A stretch of DNA of 64,000 nt, taken from contig NZ_CP113067.1 in NCBI RefSeq assembly GCF_026625865.1, positions 1,488,001-1,552,000 of the forward strand, read 5' to 3'. The notes under the pieces were generated by a model. That model was not told the DNA's origin. It searched no databases and worked only from the letters and a program-made list of their open reading frames with translations. This document shows, piece by piece, positions 51,257 to 60,641 of the stretch (positions are counted from its first letter, which is position 1; every line of letters begins with the position of its first letter). The translations under genes were made by a program, and so were the position numbers. This stretch comes from Microbacterium sp. SL75 (GTDB lineage: Bacteria; Actinomycetota; Actinomycetes; Actinomycetales; Microbacteriaceae).

Positions 51257-52342
51257 TCAGGGACCGGCCGGCAGGCGCAGGTCGATCTCGTAGCCGCCGT
51301 CGGCCATGGGACCGGCGCGGAACGAGCCGCCCAGCATGTGGGCGCGTTCGGAGAGCCCGAGGTGACCGAGGCGCGCCGTGGGAGCGGGGTCGGGGCGCGG
51401 GGCGGGGGAGGCGGCGTTGCGCAGGACCACCCGCACGCCACCGGTGTCGGTGCTCGTCGCGGTCACGGTCACGCGCGACCCGGGCGCGTGTTTTCGCACG
51501 TTCGTGAGCCCCTCTTGGATCGTGCGGTAGACCGCTCGCTGGGTCGCGGGTGCGAGCCCTTCGCGCAGGTCGATGCGGGCCTCGATATCGAGGTCGGCGG
51601 GGTGCAGGATCTCATCGAGGTGGCGCAGGGTCGGCTGGGGGCCGAGCGGTGCGGCCTCCGGTCCATCGGCTCGGAGCACCAGCAGCATCTGACGCAGCTC
51701 GGCGAGGGTCGTGGAGGCGAGCGTACGGATCGTGTCGGCCGTCTCGACGACATCGGGATCGTCGGCGCGGACCATCAGGGCACCCGCCTGTACGGTGATG
51801 AGGCTCACCTGGTGCGAGACGACGTCGTGCATCTCCCGCGCGAGGTGGGCGCGCTCCTCCGCGACGGCCTCGCGGGCGACGCGGCGGTTCTCGTCGGCGC
51901 GGGCGCGGCGCAGCTCGTCGAGACTCGCCGTCAGCCTGCTCTGGTTGCGTCGGAGGCGGCCCAGCGCCACGGCGCCGCCCGAGGTCATCGTCGCGTAGAC
52001 AATGGCGAGCACGTGGTCGTTGACCGAGGTGAAGGTGTCCCACGACAGGCCGAGTCCGAGGAAGGTGAGGGCGGACGCGACGACGAGCCAGGCCATTCCG
52101 GTCGCCGCGCTCGCGACGGTGTAGAGGGCGATCACCGACGCGATCGGTCCGCCGGTGAGGAAGAGGGCGGGAAGCGCCAGCGCCAGGGACAGCAGGGGGA
52201 TCTTGCGGCGCAGCAGCAGGCCCGCGGCTCCGACCAGGGTCAGCACCAGCTCGAGCAGGTCGGTCGTGTAGAGACCGAGCACGCCGTCGAGGGCGGCCAC
52301 GGCGACGAGGCCGAGATCGATCAGGACATCGCGGCGCCTCAT
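51257..52342 (-). CDS. NarL-type sensor histidine kinase
   Basis: The 361-residue membrane kinase has four to five N-terminal helices without a large external sensor domain. The HisKA_3 dimerisation box is AREMHDVVSHQVSLI with the phospho-acceptor His, and the HATPase_c follows (EGLTNVRKHAPG, LGHLGLSERAHMLGG). It overlaps the response-regulator gene by four bases. The signal is unknown; membrane-embedded sensors of this group often detect envelope stress. Confidence 0.92.
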   Translation of the reverse strand: MRRRDVLIDLGLVAVAALDGVLGLYTTDLLELVLTLVGAAGLLLRRKIPLLSLALALPALFLTGGPIASVIALYTVASAATGMAWLVVASALTFLGLGLSWDTFTSVNDHVLAIVYATMTSGGAVALGRLRRNQSRLTASLDELRRARADENRRVAREAVAEERAHLAREMHDVVSHQVSLITVQAGALMVRADDPDVVETADTIRTLASTTLAELRQMLLVLRADGPEAAPLGPQPTLRHLDEILHPADLDIEARIDLREGLAPATQRAVYRTIQEGLTNVRKHAPGSRVTVTATSTDTGGVRVVLRNAASPAPRPDPAPTARLGHLGLSERAHMLGGSFRAGPMADGGYEIDLRLPAGP

Positions 52343-53013
52343 CGTGCCTCCTCGTCGCGCAGCAGGCCCGCACGCTCCGCCACGAGAGCCGCCTGCACGC
52401 GCCCGTCGACGCCGAGCTTGCCGAGGATCGTGCTGATGTGCGCTTTCACGGTGGCGGGGCTCAGGAACATCTCGGCGCCGATCTGGATGTTCGACAGTCC
52501 GCGCCCCAGTTGCACGAGGATCTCGCGCTCGCGCGAGCTGAGCGCGTCGACCAGGTGGGTGTCGGCCGCGGGCTCGGGGCGCAGGTATCCGGCCACCACG
52601 GCGCGGCTGACGGTGGGCGAGAACACCACCCCACCGCCGTGGAGGGTGCGCACGAGCTGGGGGAGCTGACGCGGGTCGGTGTCTTTCACGAGGAACCCGG
52701 CCGCGCCCGCGTCGAGGGCCGACGCGATGTGATCGTCGGAGTCGAAGGTGGTCAGGATCGCCACCGTCACGTTCCACCCCGCCCGGCGGATGTCGCGGAG
52801 CACCTCGAGACCGTTTCGTCCCGGCATCCGGATGTCGAGCAGCACCACGTCGGGACGCGCCTCGGCGAGGATCTCCATCGCCTGGACGCCGTCGGCGGTC
52901 GCCACGACCTCGATGTCGTCGGCGGCGCTGAGGATGTGCGAGAAGCCGGAGCGGATGAGTGCCTCGTCGTCGATGACGGCGACACGGATGACCGGAGAGG
53001 CGATGGATGCCAT
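52339..53013 (-). CDS. NarL/LuxR-type response regulator
   Basis: The 224-residue protein has a receiver domain (VAVIDDEALIRSGF; phospho-Asp in VLLDIRMPG; Lys in FLVKDTDP). Its C-terminal LuxR helix-turn-helix is LSSREREILVQLGRGLSNIQ with LSPATVKAHISTIL. It partners the adjoining kinase. It is divergent from the antiporter gene 153 bp away, a possible target. Confidence 0.93.
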   Translation of the reverse strand: MASIASPVIRVAVIDDEALIRSGFSHILSAADDIEVVATADGVQAMEILAEARPDVVLLDIRMPGRNGLEVLRDIRRAGWNVTVAILTTFDSDDHIASALDAGAAGFLVKDTDPRQLPQLVRTLHGGGVVFSPTVSRAVVAGYLRPEPAADTHLVDALSSREREILVQLGRGLSNIQIGAEMFLSPATVKAHISTILGKLGVDGRVQAALVAERAGLLRDEEAR

Positions 53014-53166
53014 GCGACCAGGCTAGGGACTCCGGGCGCCGTCGAGACAGGGGGCGCATCCGATGTACCCGACCGGACGCGGACGGTACCCGGTCAGCCC
53101 CCGGTCGCGGGCCCGGGCGTCGAACAGACTGGCTCCCGTCCCATCCCCTACCCAGGAGTTCTCGCC

Positions 53167-54375
53167 GTGTCCGTCCCCCTGCTCGTCGTCGGCTGCTCCC
53201 TGCTCGTCTGGGCGCTGTGGAGCCGCGTCTTCCGGAAGGCCACGGTCAACGGACCGATCGTGATGACCGCTCTCGGCCTGCTCGGGGGCGCGCTGCTGCC
53301 GGTGCAGGGCGAGCTGTTCCTCGAGTCGAAGGCCACGCTCTTCTTCGCCGAGATCGTGCTGGCCTACCTGCTCTTCGTCGACGCGCTGGAGGTTCGCGGC
53401 TCCTTCCGCTCGCACTTCACCGGGGTGCCGGCGCGGCTGCTCGGCATCGGCCTGCCGCTGTCGCTCGTCCTCGTGCTGGCGGTCGGTCTGATCCTGCCGC
53501 TGGGGTTGTCGGTGGCGGTGATCCTGGCGATCGCGTGCATCTCGGTGCCCGCCGACTTCTCGCCCGAGACCTCGATCGTGCGCGACGACCGCGTTCCGGC
53601 GCGGGTACGGCGGTGGCTCAACGTCGAGAGCGGGTACAACGACGGCCTGGTCTCGCCGCTCCTGCTCGGTGCGGTGGCCTTCGCCTCCGCGGGGACGACG
53701 GGCGACGCCGGACGTGCGTTCGCGGTGGCCGCCCCCGCGGGGCTCATCGCGATCCTCGTCGGGGCTGCCGCGGGGGCCGCGATCGGGGGAGCGATGCGCT
53801 TCGCCGACGGGCGAGGATGGACCGAGCCCCAGAGCATGCGTATCGCCTTCATCGCCACGCCCCTGATCGTTTTCGGCCTCGCCGTCGCGTTGCAGGGCAA
53901 CGGGTTCGTCGCCGTTTTCGTCGCGGGCGTCGCCCTGCGTCTCGCGCGCGGGGCGAGTGGCGTCGCCTCCGTCGAGATCTCTCTGCTGGACGACCTCTCG
54001 TGGCTGCTCAACCTGCTGTTGTGGTTGGCTTTCGGCTTCGCCTCGATCGTTCTGCTCAGCGAGACCTACGACTGGTGGCCCGCGATCGTCCTCGCTCTCG
54101 TGGCCCTGACGGTGGGGCGGTTCCTGCCCGTGCTGCTCGCGCTGATCGGCACCGAGGCCACCCGCAAGGAGCGGTTCTTCGTCGCCGCCATGGGTCCTCG
54201 GGGCGCGGCATCCATCGTCTTCGGTCTCATCGCCGCGAACGCCCTGCCCGGGGAAGAGGGGTTCCTCGTGCTGGCGGCGACCTGCATGGTCGTGCTCGGC
54301 AGCGTGGTGCTGCACGGCATCGCGGGACCGCTCCTGGTGCGCCGGTTCTGGCCCGGGCGGGTCGCCGCCGCCTGA
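53167..54375 (+). CDS. cation:proton antiporter (CPA1/NhaP-like)
   Basis: The 402-residue membrane protein has about twelve helices and motifs of the Na+/H+ exchanger fold: VPADFSPETSIVRD (in place of the usual TDPV loop), NVESGYNDGLVSPLLLGAV with the ND pair, and GPRGAASIVFGLIA. It should exchange Na+ or K+ for protons across the membrane. I chose GTG 53167 because hydrophobic sequence starts at once. It may be under the divergent two-component pair. Confidence 0.85.
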   Translation: MSVPLLVVGCSLLVWALWSRVFRKATVNGPIVMTALGLLGGALLPVQGELFLESKATLFFAEIVLAYLLFVDALEVRGSFRSHFTGVPARLLGIGLPLSLVLVLAVGLILPLGLSVAVILAIACISVPADFSPETSIVRDDRVPARVRRWLNVESGYNDGLVSPLLLGAVAFASAGTTGDAGRAFAVAAPAGLIAILVGAAAGAAIGGAMRFADGRGWTEPQSMRIAFIATPLIVFGLAVALQGNGFVAVFVAGVALRLARGASGVASVEISLLDDLSWLLNLLLWLAFGFASIVLLSETYDWWPAIVLALVALTVGRFLPVLLALIGTEATRKERFFVAAMGPRGAASIVFGLIAANALPGEEGFLVLAATCMVVLGSVVLHGIAGPLLVRRFWPGRVAAA

Positions 54376-54495
54376 CCGGTCGGACCACCCGATCGGCCAG
54401 AGGAGGGGGCCGACCGGGCGATGCGGCGTCCCGGGGCATCTCGCGAGTATGGACAGGATGCCGGGGGTCGGCATGCGCACGCTCGGGGAGGACCG

Positions 54496-57033
54496 ATGGT
54501 CGCGGTGATGGACAAGGCGCAGGCAGCGCCCGAGACGACGCCGGCGACGCGGCCCGTGAACCGCGTCCCGCGGTGGGATGTCCCCGGACTGCTCCGGCGT
54601 CGCACCGGGACGCTCGGGGTGACACTGGCGATCCTCGTGGTCAGCACCGTGACGATCGCAACGGAGAGCACCTTCGAAGCCGGTCCCTTCGACCTGCGCG
54701 ACATGCTGCTCGCCCTGGTGCGGGTCGACGACCCGCTCGTGCTCGCCGTCACCGTGCTGTTGACCCTGGTGACGTGCGGCGCTGCGGAGGGGCTCCTGGG
54801 CACGCGACGTCTGCTCGCGGCGTTCGTGGGCGGCGGGCTCGTCGTCTGCGCGGTCGGCGAGGTCATCGGCTGGTTCGAGGACAACGTCATCCCCGAGGTC
54901 TCGCTGAACGTCACCCCCGACACGGGGGCACCGCCGATTGCGGCGCTGCTGTGCGTCGCGATCGCCGCGAGCTGTTTCGCCTCGCCGCTGTGGCGCCGGC
55001 GCATCCGCATCGGCGGCGTGGTCCTCGCCGTGACCATGTTCCTCTACGCGGCCTCGGCGTCCGACCTCTACACGCTCATCGCCCTGCCCGTCGGCATGGC
55101 GGCCGGCCTCGTGCTCGGGGGGACGCGGGCCGTCGGCATTCCCCGCAGCTCCCTGCGCGAGAAGCGCGTGCTGCTGGCCGCGCTCACCGCCATCACCGCC
55201 ATCGGGCCGGTCGTGGCCACCCTCTGGGGCTCGGGGGCGGGAGTGCTGTCGGTCTACAGCTGGCTGTCGTACGACCCGCTGAACGTGGCCGACGGCGTCG
55301 TCTGCGCGATCGGTTCGACCAACGCTCCCTGCCCGCCCTCCGCCTCGGTCTACGCCGAGCTCCAGCCCGCCTCGGGGTGGATCGCCGCGCTCCCGCAGCT
55401 GGTGCTGCTGATCGCCGCCTGGGGCGTGCTGCGCGGGCGCCGCGGCGCCCTGCACCTGGCCGTGGGGGTGAACGTCCTCACCTTCGCGGCGATGAGCATC
55501 CTGCTGCTGCTGAGCGAGACCGACACGCTCGAGCAGCTCGCGACGGTGCGTGCCGCGTACGACGTCGCCGACGTCTGGCAGACGGTCGTGGGCATGGTCG
55601 TCGGTGCCGCCCTTCCCCTGATGGTCGCCGTGCTTCTCGTGCGTTTCCGCGCCGCCGCGCAGATCCGATCGACCCCCGGGGTGCGCCGGATCTTCGTGCG
55701 CACGGTCGTCGTCGCGGCCCTGGGCTCGCTGGCGCTGGCGCTGGTCGGCATCCTGATGACGTCCGCCGAGTTCCGGCCATGGCCGAACGTGACCACCGTG
55801 CTCGCCACTCTGCCCCTGCGTCTCGTCCCGCCGTCGCTTCTGCCGCCCGAGGCCCTCGTCTTCGTCCCGATGACCGGAGCCGCACAGGCGGCGTGGTACC
55901 TGCCGCCGCTGCTGTTCTGGCTGAGCGTCGTGGTCGCCGCCGTGCGCTTCGTGGTCCGCTCCGGCGCCGCCGAGACCGCACCCGATCGCGAGCGCGCGCG
56001 GGCTCTGCTCGCAGCGGGATCGGGGGACACCCTCGGGCACATGACCCTGTGGGAGGGGAACGTCTACTGGTTCGCCGCCGACGCGGAGGCGGCGATCGCC
56101 TACCGGGTACGCGGCGGTTTCGCGGTGACGCTCGGCGGTGCCTTCGGCCCCGACCGGGACGACGCCTCCGTCGGCGCGGAGTTCGCCGCGTTCTGTGAGG
56201 AGCAGGGCTGGACCCCGGTCTTCTACAGCGTCGACGACGCCGAGCGCGAGCGGCTCGCCCCGCTGGGCTGGTCGTCGCTGCAGGTCGCCGAGGAGGCCTT
56301 GCTCGACCCGCGCAGCTGGACTCCCGCCGGCAAGAAGCGACAGGACGTCCGGACGGCCACCAACCGCGCGGCGCGAGAGGGACTGACCTCGCGTTGGGCC
56401 CGGTGGAGCGAGCTGTCGTTCTTCGATCGCGGCCAGATCCGCGACATCTCGGAGGCCTGGGTCTCGGACAAGACGATCCCCGAGATGGGTTTCACCCTCG
56501 GCTCGACCGACCAGCTCGACGACCCCCAGGTGCGCCTTCTCGTGGCGCGCGACGGATCGGGACGCATCATGGCTTTCACGAGCTGGATACCGATCCATCG
56601 CGACGGCACGATCGCCGGGTACGCCCTCGACGTCATGCGTCGGCGCGACGACGCGATGCCCGGGGTCATGGAGTTCCTCATCGGTCAGGCCGTCGATCGG
56701 CTCCGCGAAGACGGCATGACGGTGATGAGCCTGTCGGGTTCGCCCCTGGCGCGGCACTCCACCGGAGACGACGCCGATCGCAGCGCCCTGGACCGCGGCC
56801 TCGACGTCATCAGCGCGCTCCTCGAGCCGGCGTACGGGTTCCGGTCGCTGGCGAACTTCAAGAAGAAGTTCCAGCCCGACTTCGCGCCCCTGTGGATGAT
56901 CTACCCGGATGCCACGCAGATCCCGGCCATCGCGATCGCCCTCGTCCGCTGCTACATCCCCGGGCTCACACTGCGTTCGGCGGCGGAGATGGCCGCCTCG
57001 TTGCGCCGGCCGCGGGAGGCCGCGGGGCGCTGA
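54496..57033 (+). CDS. MprF/LPG-synthase-like membrane protein with DUF2156 domain
   Basis: The 845-residue protein (ATG 54496 after GGGGAGG; an in-frame ATG at 54421 is less likely) has many helices in residues ~35-500. A C-terminal phosphatidylglycerol lysyltransferase-type GNAT domain follows (DTLGHMTLWEGNVYWFAADA, FYSVDDAERERLAPLGW, GYALDVMRRRDDAMPGVMEF). N-terminal parts resemble rhomboid-like and flippase-like regions of actinobacterial MprF relatives. Such proteins aminoacylate membrane lipids and give resistance to cationic peptides. No lysyl-tRNA synthetase domain is fused. Confidence 0.8.
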   Translation: MVAVMDKAQAAPETTPATRPVNRVPRWDVPGLLRRRTGTLGVTLAILVVSTVTIATESTFEAGPFDLRDMLLALVRVDDPLVLAVTVLLTLVTCGAAEGLLGTRRLLAAFVGGGLVVCAVGEVIGWFEDNVIPEVSLNVTPDTGAPPIAALLCVAIAASCFASPLWRRRIRIGGVVLAVTMFLYAASASDLYTLIALPVGMAAGLVLGGTRAVGIPRSSLREKRVLLAALTAITAIGPVVATLWGSGAGVLSVYSWLSYDPLNVADGVVCAIGSTNAPCPPSASVYAELQPASGWIAALPQLVLLIAAWGVLRGRRGALHLAVGVNVLTFAAMSILLLLSETDTLEQLATVRAAYDVADVWQTVVGMVVGAALPLMVAVLLVRFRAAAQIRSTPGVRRIFVRTVVVAALGSLALALVGILMTSAEFRPWPNVTTVLATLPLRLVPPSLLPPEALVFVPMTGAAQAAWYLPPLLFWLSVVVAAVRFVVRSGAAETAPDRERARALLAAGSGDTLGHMTLWEGNVYWFAADAEAAIAYRVRGGFAVTLGGAFGPDRDDASVGAEFAAFCEEQGWTPVFYSVDDAERERLAPLGWSSLQVAEEALLDPRSWTPAGKKRQDVRTATNRAAREGLTSRWARWSELSFFDRGQIRDISEAWVSDKTIPEMGFTLGSTDQLDDPQVRLLVARDGSGRIMAFTSWIPIHRDGTIAGYALDVMRRRDDAMPGVMEFLIGQAVDRLREDGMTVMSLSGSPLARHSTGDDADRSALDRGLDVISALLEPAYGFRSLANFKKKFQPDFAPLWMIYPDATQIPAIAIALVRCYIPGLTLRSAAEMAASLRRPREAAGR

Positions 57034-57063
57034 CGCGTCGGGCGGGGCGGAGTTTTGCGGTGT

Positions 57064-57093
57064 CACCAGAACCGGGGATGCCACAAGTAAGGG
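57064..57093. repeat. half-element related to the ACGAGAACAGG palindrome
   Basis: A 30-bp stretch matches one arm of the element at 28465-28494 at 22 positions by my alignment, sharing AGAAC.GGGGATG.CAC. No inverted partner is seen. Confidence 0.4.
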
Positions 57094-57174
57094 TGCCGCG
57101 GGATTCGACACCGGCCTGGACGGGTCGTGCCCTCTTTCCGCTGGAGCTCGGTGGCGTCGGGGCGGGGATACGAG

Positions 57175-57597
57175 TCAGCGGTTGAGGCGCCGAGTGACGG
57201 CGTCTATGCGGGCTCGAAGTTCTCGGGAGCGGAAGGGTTTGGTGACGTAGTCGTCCGCGCCGGCGTCGAAGGCCGAGACCTTGTCGGCGTCGTCGTGCAG
57301 GCCGGAGATGACGATGATGTGCGCGCTGGATCCGGCGGATCGTATGCGTCGAATGGCTTCGATGCCGTCCATGCCGGGAAGGGTCAGGTCCATCGTGACC
57401 AGGTCGGGGCGGATGGCCAGCGCCGCGCGAGCGCCTTCGGCTCCGTTGTCGAAGGCGTCGGTCGCGTATCCGGCGCTCTCGATGATTCGCGTGAGCACGG
57501 ACCGGACGTGCGGATCATCGTCGACGACGACAGCGGTGGCGCAGGCAGAGAAGTTCGAAGGGCTTGTGGGTTCTGAACGCTTGTCGAGAAGAGTCAT
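57175..57597 (-). CDS. single-domain response regulator
   Basis: The 140-residue protein is a receiver domain alone: VVVDDDPHVRSVLTRII (acidic pocket), the phospho-Asp in TMDLTLPGMDG, Thr/Ser in IIVISGL and Lys in YVTKPFRSRELRARID. There is no output domain, so it works through protein contact or phosphotransfer. ATG 57597 follows AGGTGACC on its own strand only weakly. It lies 91 bp downstream of the signal peptidase gene in the same direction and may belong to that module. Confidence 0.88.
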   Translation of the reverse strand: MTLLDKRSEPTSPSNFSACATAVVVDDDPHVRSVLTRIIESAGYATDAFDNGAEGARAALAIRPDLVTMDLTLPGMDGIEAIRRIRSAGSSAHIIVISGLHDDADKVSAFDAGADDYVTKPFRSRELRARIDAVTRRLNR

Positions 57598-57688
57598 GAG
57601 GTGACCGGTTGATCTTTCTGCGAGATGTGAAGATCCCGGTCCGTGAGGATCGGGGCGTGAGGAGTGGCCACGGGTCGATGTTCGTTCG

Positions 57689-58375
57689 TCACCACTGCGG
57701 GGACCGCCGCCGTATGGGACCGTTCTGTTCTTGGGGGGCGAGGAGGGAGGGCTTTTCGGTGTGGGGATGCCGGTCTCCGGCGAGCCCGAAAACGTCCCCG
57801 AGCACCCGGTCCGTGTCCTCCGCCGAGGTGGCCGGGGGGTCCTTCTGGTCCGCGGGGTCGGTATCACCGTCTTCCCGACCCCCGTCCTCGCCGTCCTCGC
57901 CGTCCTTGGCGTCGGCGGGCCGACGTTCGAGGGGAAGCAGGAGAAGGGCGAGAACGAGGACGGCAAGGCTGATACGCGCGGGGGTGGTTTGGACGTAGGC
58001 GAGAACGGCGGCGAGCGGGCCGCCGATGTGGCCGCGGACGGCGCCTACGAGCTGGTCGTAGGAGATCGTGTCGGGGTCCGCCGCGGTGTTGCCGTCGCCC
58101 TTCAGGAGGGCCTCACCGTCGGTGATCTCTTGGATGCGGTGGGTATACATGCTTCCGTCGGGGCGTCCGACGGTGACGACGTGGCCGGGTTGAAAGTCGT
58201 CGGGGTGGGGGTCGCCGATGAGAACAAGGTCGCCGAACTCGTAGGTGGGCGTCATGGACTTCCCATCGACGACGACGAGCTGGGTCCCGGTGGCCAGAGT
58301 GATGGCGGCGGGGGCGATGAGCAGGGCGAGCAACGCGCCTACGATGCTCCAACGGAGGAAGGAGAGGATGCGCAT
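57689..58375 (-). CDS. sipW: SipW-like (ER-type) signal peptidase I
   Basis: The 228-residue membrane protease has a first helix at residues ~8-30, then the catalytic Ser40 in GKSMTPTY. GDLVLIG and His79 in YTHRIQ follow, with His in place of the bacterial Lys, as in archaeal, eukaryotic and Bacillus SipW enzymes. LLKGDGN follows, then a second helix near residues 124-150 and a charged Asp/Glu-rich tail. It should cleave SipW-cognate signal peptides such as those of the products at 61554 and 62330. It starts at ATG 58375 (GTG-rich leader) 47 bp after an exported-protein-like gene. Confidence 0.88.
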   Translation of the reverse strand: MRILSFLRWSIVGALLALLIAPAAITLATGTQLVVVDGKSMTPTYEFGDLVLIGDPHPDDFQPGHVVTVGRPDGSMYTHRIQEITDGEALLKGDGNTAADPDTISYDQLVGAVRGHIGGPLAAVLAYVQTTPARISLAVLVLALLLLPLERRPADAKDGEDGEDGGREDGDTDPADQKDPPATSAEDTDRVLGDVFGLAGDRHPHTEKPSLLAPQEQNGPIRRRSPQW

Positions 58376-58422
58376 TGTGCCTCCAGGTGAGTATCGGGTG
58401 ATGGCCGGTGGGGTGGAGCGCG

Positions 58423-58995
58423 TCACACGCGCGATAGCAGGCGCGCGCGCGGTTGCGGACGTTCGGGGCGCGAGGAGGACTGAGCGGTCGATGCCTCGAG
58501 GCAGAGGTGCGTGATGTTGGCGGGGCGGGGGACCCGGACGCGGAAGTGCACTGTTTGGGTCGCTGAGGGCAGGAGGGGCGAGACGGCGCAGAACGCGGGG
58601 TTACCGGACGTGTCGATGGTCAGCGGTGTTGACCACGTGGCACCGTCGGTCGTGCTGGCGGCGAGTGTTACTTCGCGCGCATCCGATGCACTGCTGCGCA
58701 GTTCAATACCGAGAATCCAGTCGATTGCCTTGCCGCTCGTGTTGTGCGCATCGATGGCGAATGCGTATGCGTCCGCTTGCGCATCGAATGCCGGAGCGGT
58801 GAGCGAAGAGGTGGTGTGCGCGGTGATGCGGCCGCCGTCCGTGTGTCCGAGACGGATTGTGTCGTGCGTGCACGAGTCAGGGGTGGGGGTCACGGCGGAC
58901 GAGGACGGCGCAGCGTGGTCGACGCCGAGCGTGAGGAGAACGACAGCAGACGTGGCCGTGTGCGGTCCCTGAGGGTTCGGCCGGACAATGCTCAT
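58423..58995 (-). CDS. camelysin/TasA-like domain protein upstream of sipW
   Basis: The 190-residue product has a weak hydrophobic N-terminus (SAVVLLTLGVD) followed by a beta-rich region. FAIDAHNTSGKAIDWILGIELRSS and ASTTDGATWSTPLTI parallel INVRNNGTAAVDWKVQMAST and YSTDNGSTWSKTW of the protein at 61554, so the two share a domain. It lacks the clear TGAYFTADKT signal found in the others. Start ATG 58995 has GGAAGGAG before it. It is the first gene of the leftward operon with sipW. A subunit or minor component of a surface fibre is possible, by analogy only. Confidence 0.6.
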   Translation of the reverse strand: MSIVRPNPQGPHTATSAVVLLTLGVDHAAPSSSAVTPTPDSCTHDTIRLGHTDGGRITAHTTSSLTAPAFDAQADAYAFAIDAHNTSGKAIDWILGIELRSSASDAREVTLAASTTDGATWSTPLTIDTSGNPAFCAVSPLLPSATQTVHFRVRVPRPANITHLCLEASTAQSSSRPERPQPRARLLSRV

Positions 58996-59415
58996 GCCGC
59001 CGCTCCTTCCGGGGTGTGGGTGGGTGCCGCTCGGTAGCTTGAGTACTCGTCGGCTGACACGCGGACGACGGTTCCGGCACCTGACCGGGCCTCCTCCTGA
59101 CGCATGCTCACTATCGTAAAAACACATAACGGATCAAAACGGTGCGTATCGGATCTTACGCACCATAGCAGGAATCGCCTCGATCGTCCCGTCTGTTTGG
59201 GGGAACGCTCCGCGAAGTGCGCGCGGCACCCTCGTCCGTAGAGTGCGAGAGTCGAACCAGGTCCGTCCGCAACGCCCATGACGTTCACGTGTCTTCTGGT
59301 CGACGAGCGGTCGTCCCCTGCGTGCCGGGAGCGCTGATTGCCGCCGGATATTAGCGGTGGGGCCCGCGCGGCGGGGGCGTTATGAGCAAGTTATTCAGAT
59401 CCTTAGAATCTTCGC
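58996..59415. promoter_or_regulatory. 420-bp gene-free, AT-richer control region
   Basis: This spacer separates divergent genes. It holds a perfect 8-bp inverted repeat GGTGCGTA/TACGCACC (59141-59164) next to an A-rich stretch (CGTAAAAACACATAACGGATC). TAGAAT occurs at 59404, seven bases before the GTG of the next gene, which may be leaderless. No ORF of substance is visible here. Confidence 0.45.
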
Positions 59416-60153
59416 GTGCTAGCTTCCGAGGTCCTGCAGCTGCTGACCACGCCTGCCAATGTGCCGTCCATCGCTCACTCAGGTGCGCCGAGTATTCGCC
59501 GGAGCATTCTTCGCGTCGATTATGTGACCGATGAGCACGCCGCGCGCAAGCTCCTTCCGGAGCCCCTGCATCTGCCTCTGATTCCGCGCGCCAGCGTGTT
59601 CTTCACGCAGTTCTTCAACTCGCACGGGGATGTTCCCCTCCTCGAAGTGACGCAGTCGATCGAAGCGGTCAGCTCGGCAGGCGTCGTGGGGGACTACATC
59701 CAGGCGGTCTACACGGACAATGTGACCTCGATCATCCACAACCGTGAGGCCTACCTGCAGCCCGTGCTGTACGGCGTAGGGTCGATCGTGCACCGCGACG
59801 GAGCGAGCAACTTCTCGCTGACCGTGAACGATACCGTCGTCGTTCGCGGGAGTGCGGGCTACCGAAGCGAGCCGATGTTCGCCGACGACGCCGTCGAGTT
59901 CCTGCAGCGCCCCAAATTCTTCCTGAAGGTGCTCGGGCGGCCGGCATTGGGTGAGCCAGCGAAGCCCACTCTCTTCATGCTGCGCAGCGCAAAGCTCGAG
60001 GTCGGCGACGCCTACCGGGTGCCGTCGCGGCTTACCCTCGACGGCCACATCATGGCCCCGTTCGACCAGCTGCCCGTACGTCACATCGACTCGTGTCACA
60101 CATTCGAAACCACGTGGTCGATCGGCGAAACGGAAGTCCTGCACCGCTACTGA
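59416..60153 (+). CDS. acetoacetate decarboxylase-like protein lacking the catalytic lysine
   Basis: The 245-residue protein resembles the ADC fold: RRSILRVDYVTDEHAARKLLPEPL near the N-terminus (here split over ~25 residues), then an equivalent of the GREMYGYPKK core. That core here reads NREAYLQPVLYG, so the Schiff-base Lys is absent. Many ADC-like proteins with such changes have other or unknown activities. It starts at GTG 59416; a GTG at 59461 is possible. It lies in the low-G+C section but has no obvious role in secretion. Confidence 0.5.
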   Translation: MLASEVLQLLTTPANVPSIAHSGAPSIRRSILRVDYVTDEHAARKLLPEPLHLPLIPRASVFFTQFFNSHGDVPLLEVTQSIEAVSSAGVVGDYIQAVYTDNVTSIIHNREAYLQPVLYGVGSIVHRDGASNFSLTVNDTVVVRGSAGYRSEPMFADDAVEFLQRPKFFLKVLGRPALGEPAKPTLFMLRSAKLEVGDAYRVPSRLTLDGHIMAPFDQLPVRHIDSCHTFETTWSIGETEVLHRY

Positions 60154-60275
60154 CTTCCCTGGGAGCCCGCGCGGCAGGCTTCGCAACGCGCGGCGACGTT
60201 ACAGCTGGCTCTCCTCGTTGCGCGGACGCTGCCGCCTCAGCGTCCCGTGCGAACGGAGTCGAGCGTCGATCCTGT

Positions 60276-60518
60276 TCAGCTCGAGGGCGTCGCCACCTCA
60301 GGGGTGCTCCGGTCAGCCACGTTCGAGGTGCTCGATATGTACTCGACCACCTCGTCTCGCACGATGACCCACTTCGAGCCGATGTGGTACGCGGGCAGCT
60401 CGCCGGACTGCAAGTACTCATAGACGGTCTTGCTGTTCAACCCGAGCACCTCGGCGACGTCTCTGGCGGAAAGGATCGGCGGATATCCAGCGAACAGGTG
60501 CTCGAGGTGCTTAGGCAT
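60276..60518 (-). CDS. excisionase-type helix-turn-helix protein (HTH_17)
   Basis: The 80-residue protein has a MerR-like winged helix (ILSARDVAEVLGLNSKTVYE, LPAYHIGSKWVIVRDEVVEY). I chose ATG 60518, with GGGAG upstream; an in-frame ATG at 60545 would add nine residues. Small HTH_17 proteins act as excisionases or as local transcription factors. It is divergent from the exported-protein genes, 200 bp away, so regulation of that operon is a fair guess. No integrase is nearby. Confidence 0.75.
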   Translation of the reverse strand: MPKHLEHLFAGYPPILSARDVAEVLGLNSKTVYEYLQSGELPAYHIGSKWVIVRDEVVEYISSTSNVADRSTPEVATPSS

Positions 60519-60641
60519 GGCGCTCCCGGGGGGTAACAGACTCATCACAGTTTACGGGCACCATGCCCAATAACGGCCTGATCCGGCGCGATTTTGCGTG
60601 AAGCGCACTACATCGGGTGTAGAGCTCGAGGCGGAAAAGAG

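Noticed and set aside
53023..57111. Very long minus-strand open frame (over 1300 codons) opposite the antiporter and MprF-like genes
   Set aside because: It is a shadow caused by high third-position G+C. Its sequence is low-complexity Arg/Gly/Asp-rich and has no family motifs, while the plus strand has two clear genes.
58860..59080. Short plus-strand frames in the region opposite the camelysin-like gene
   Set aside because: They are Arg/Gly-rich shadows with no start signals.
60276..60518. Prophage or integrative element suggested by an excisionase-like protein
   Set aside because: No integrase, attachment-site repeats, tRNA gene or phage structural genes are seen. HTH_17 proteins are also common as plain regulators.
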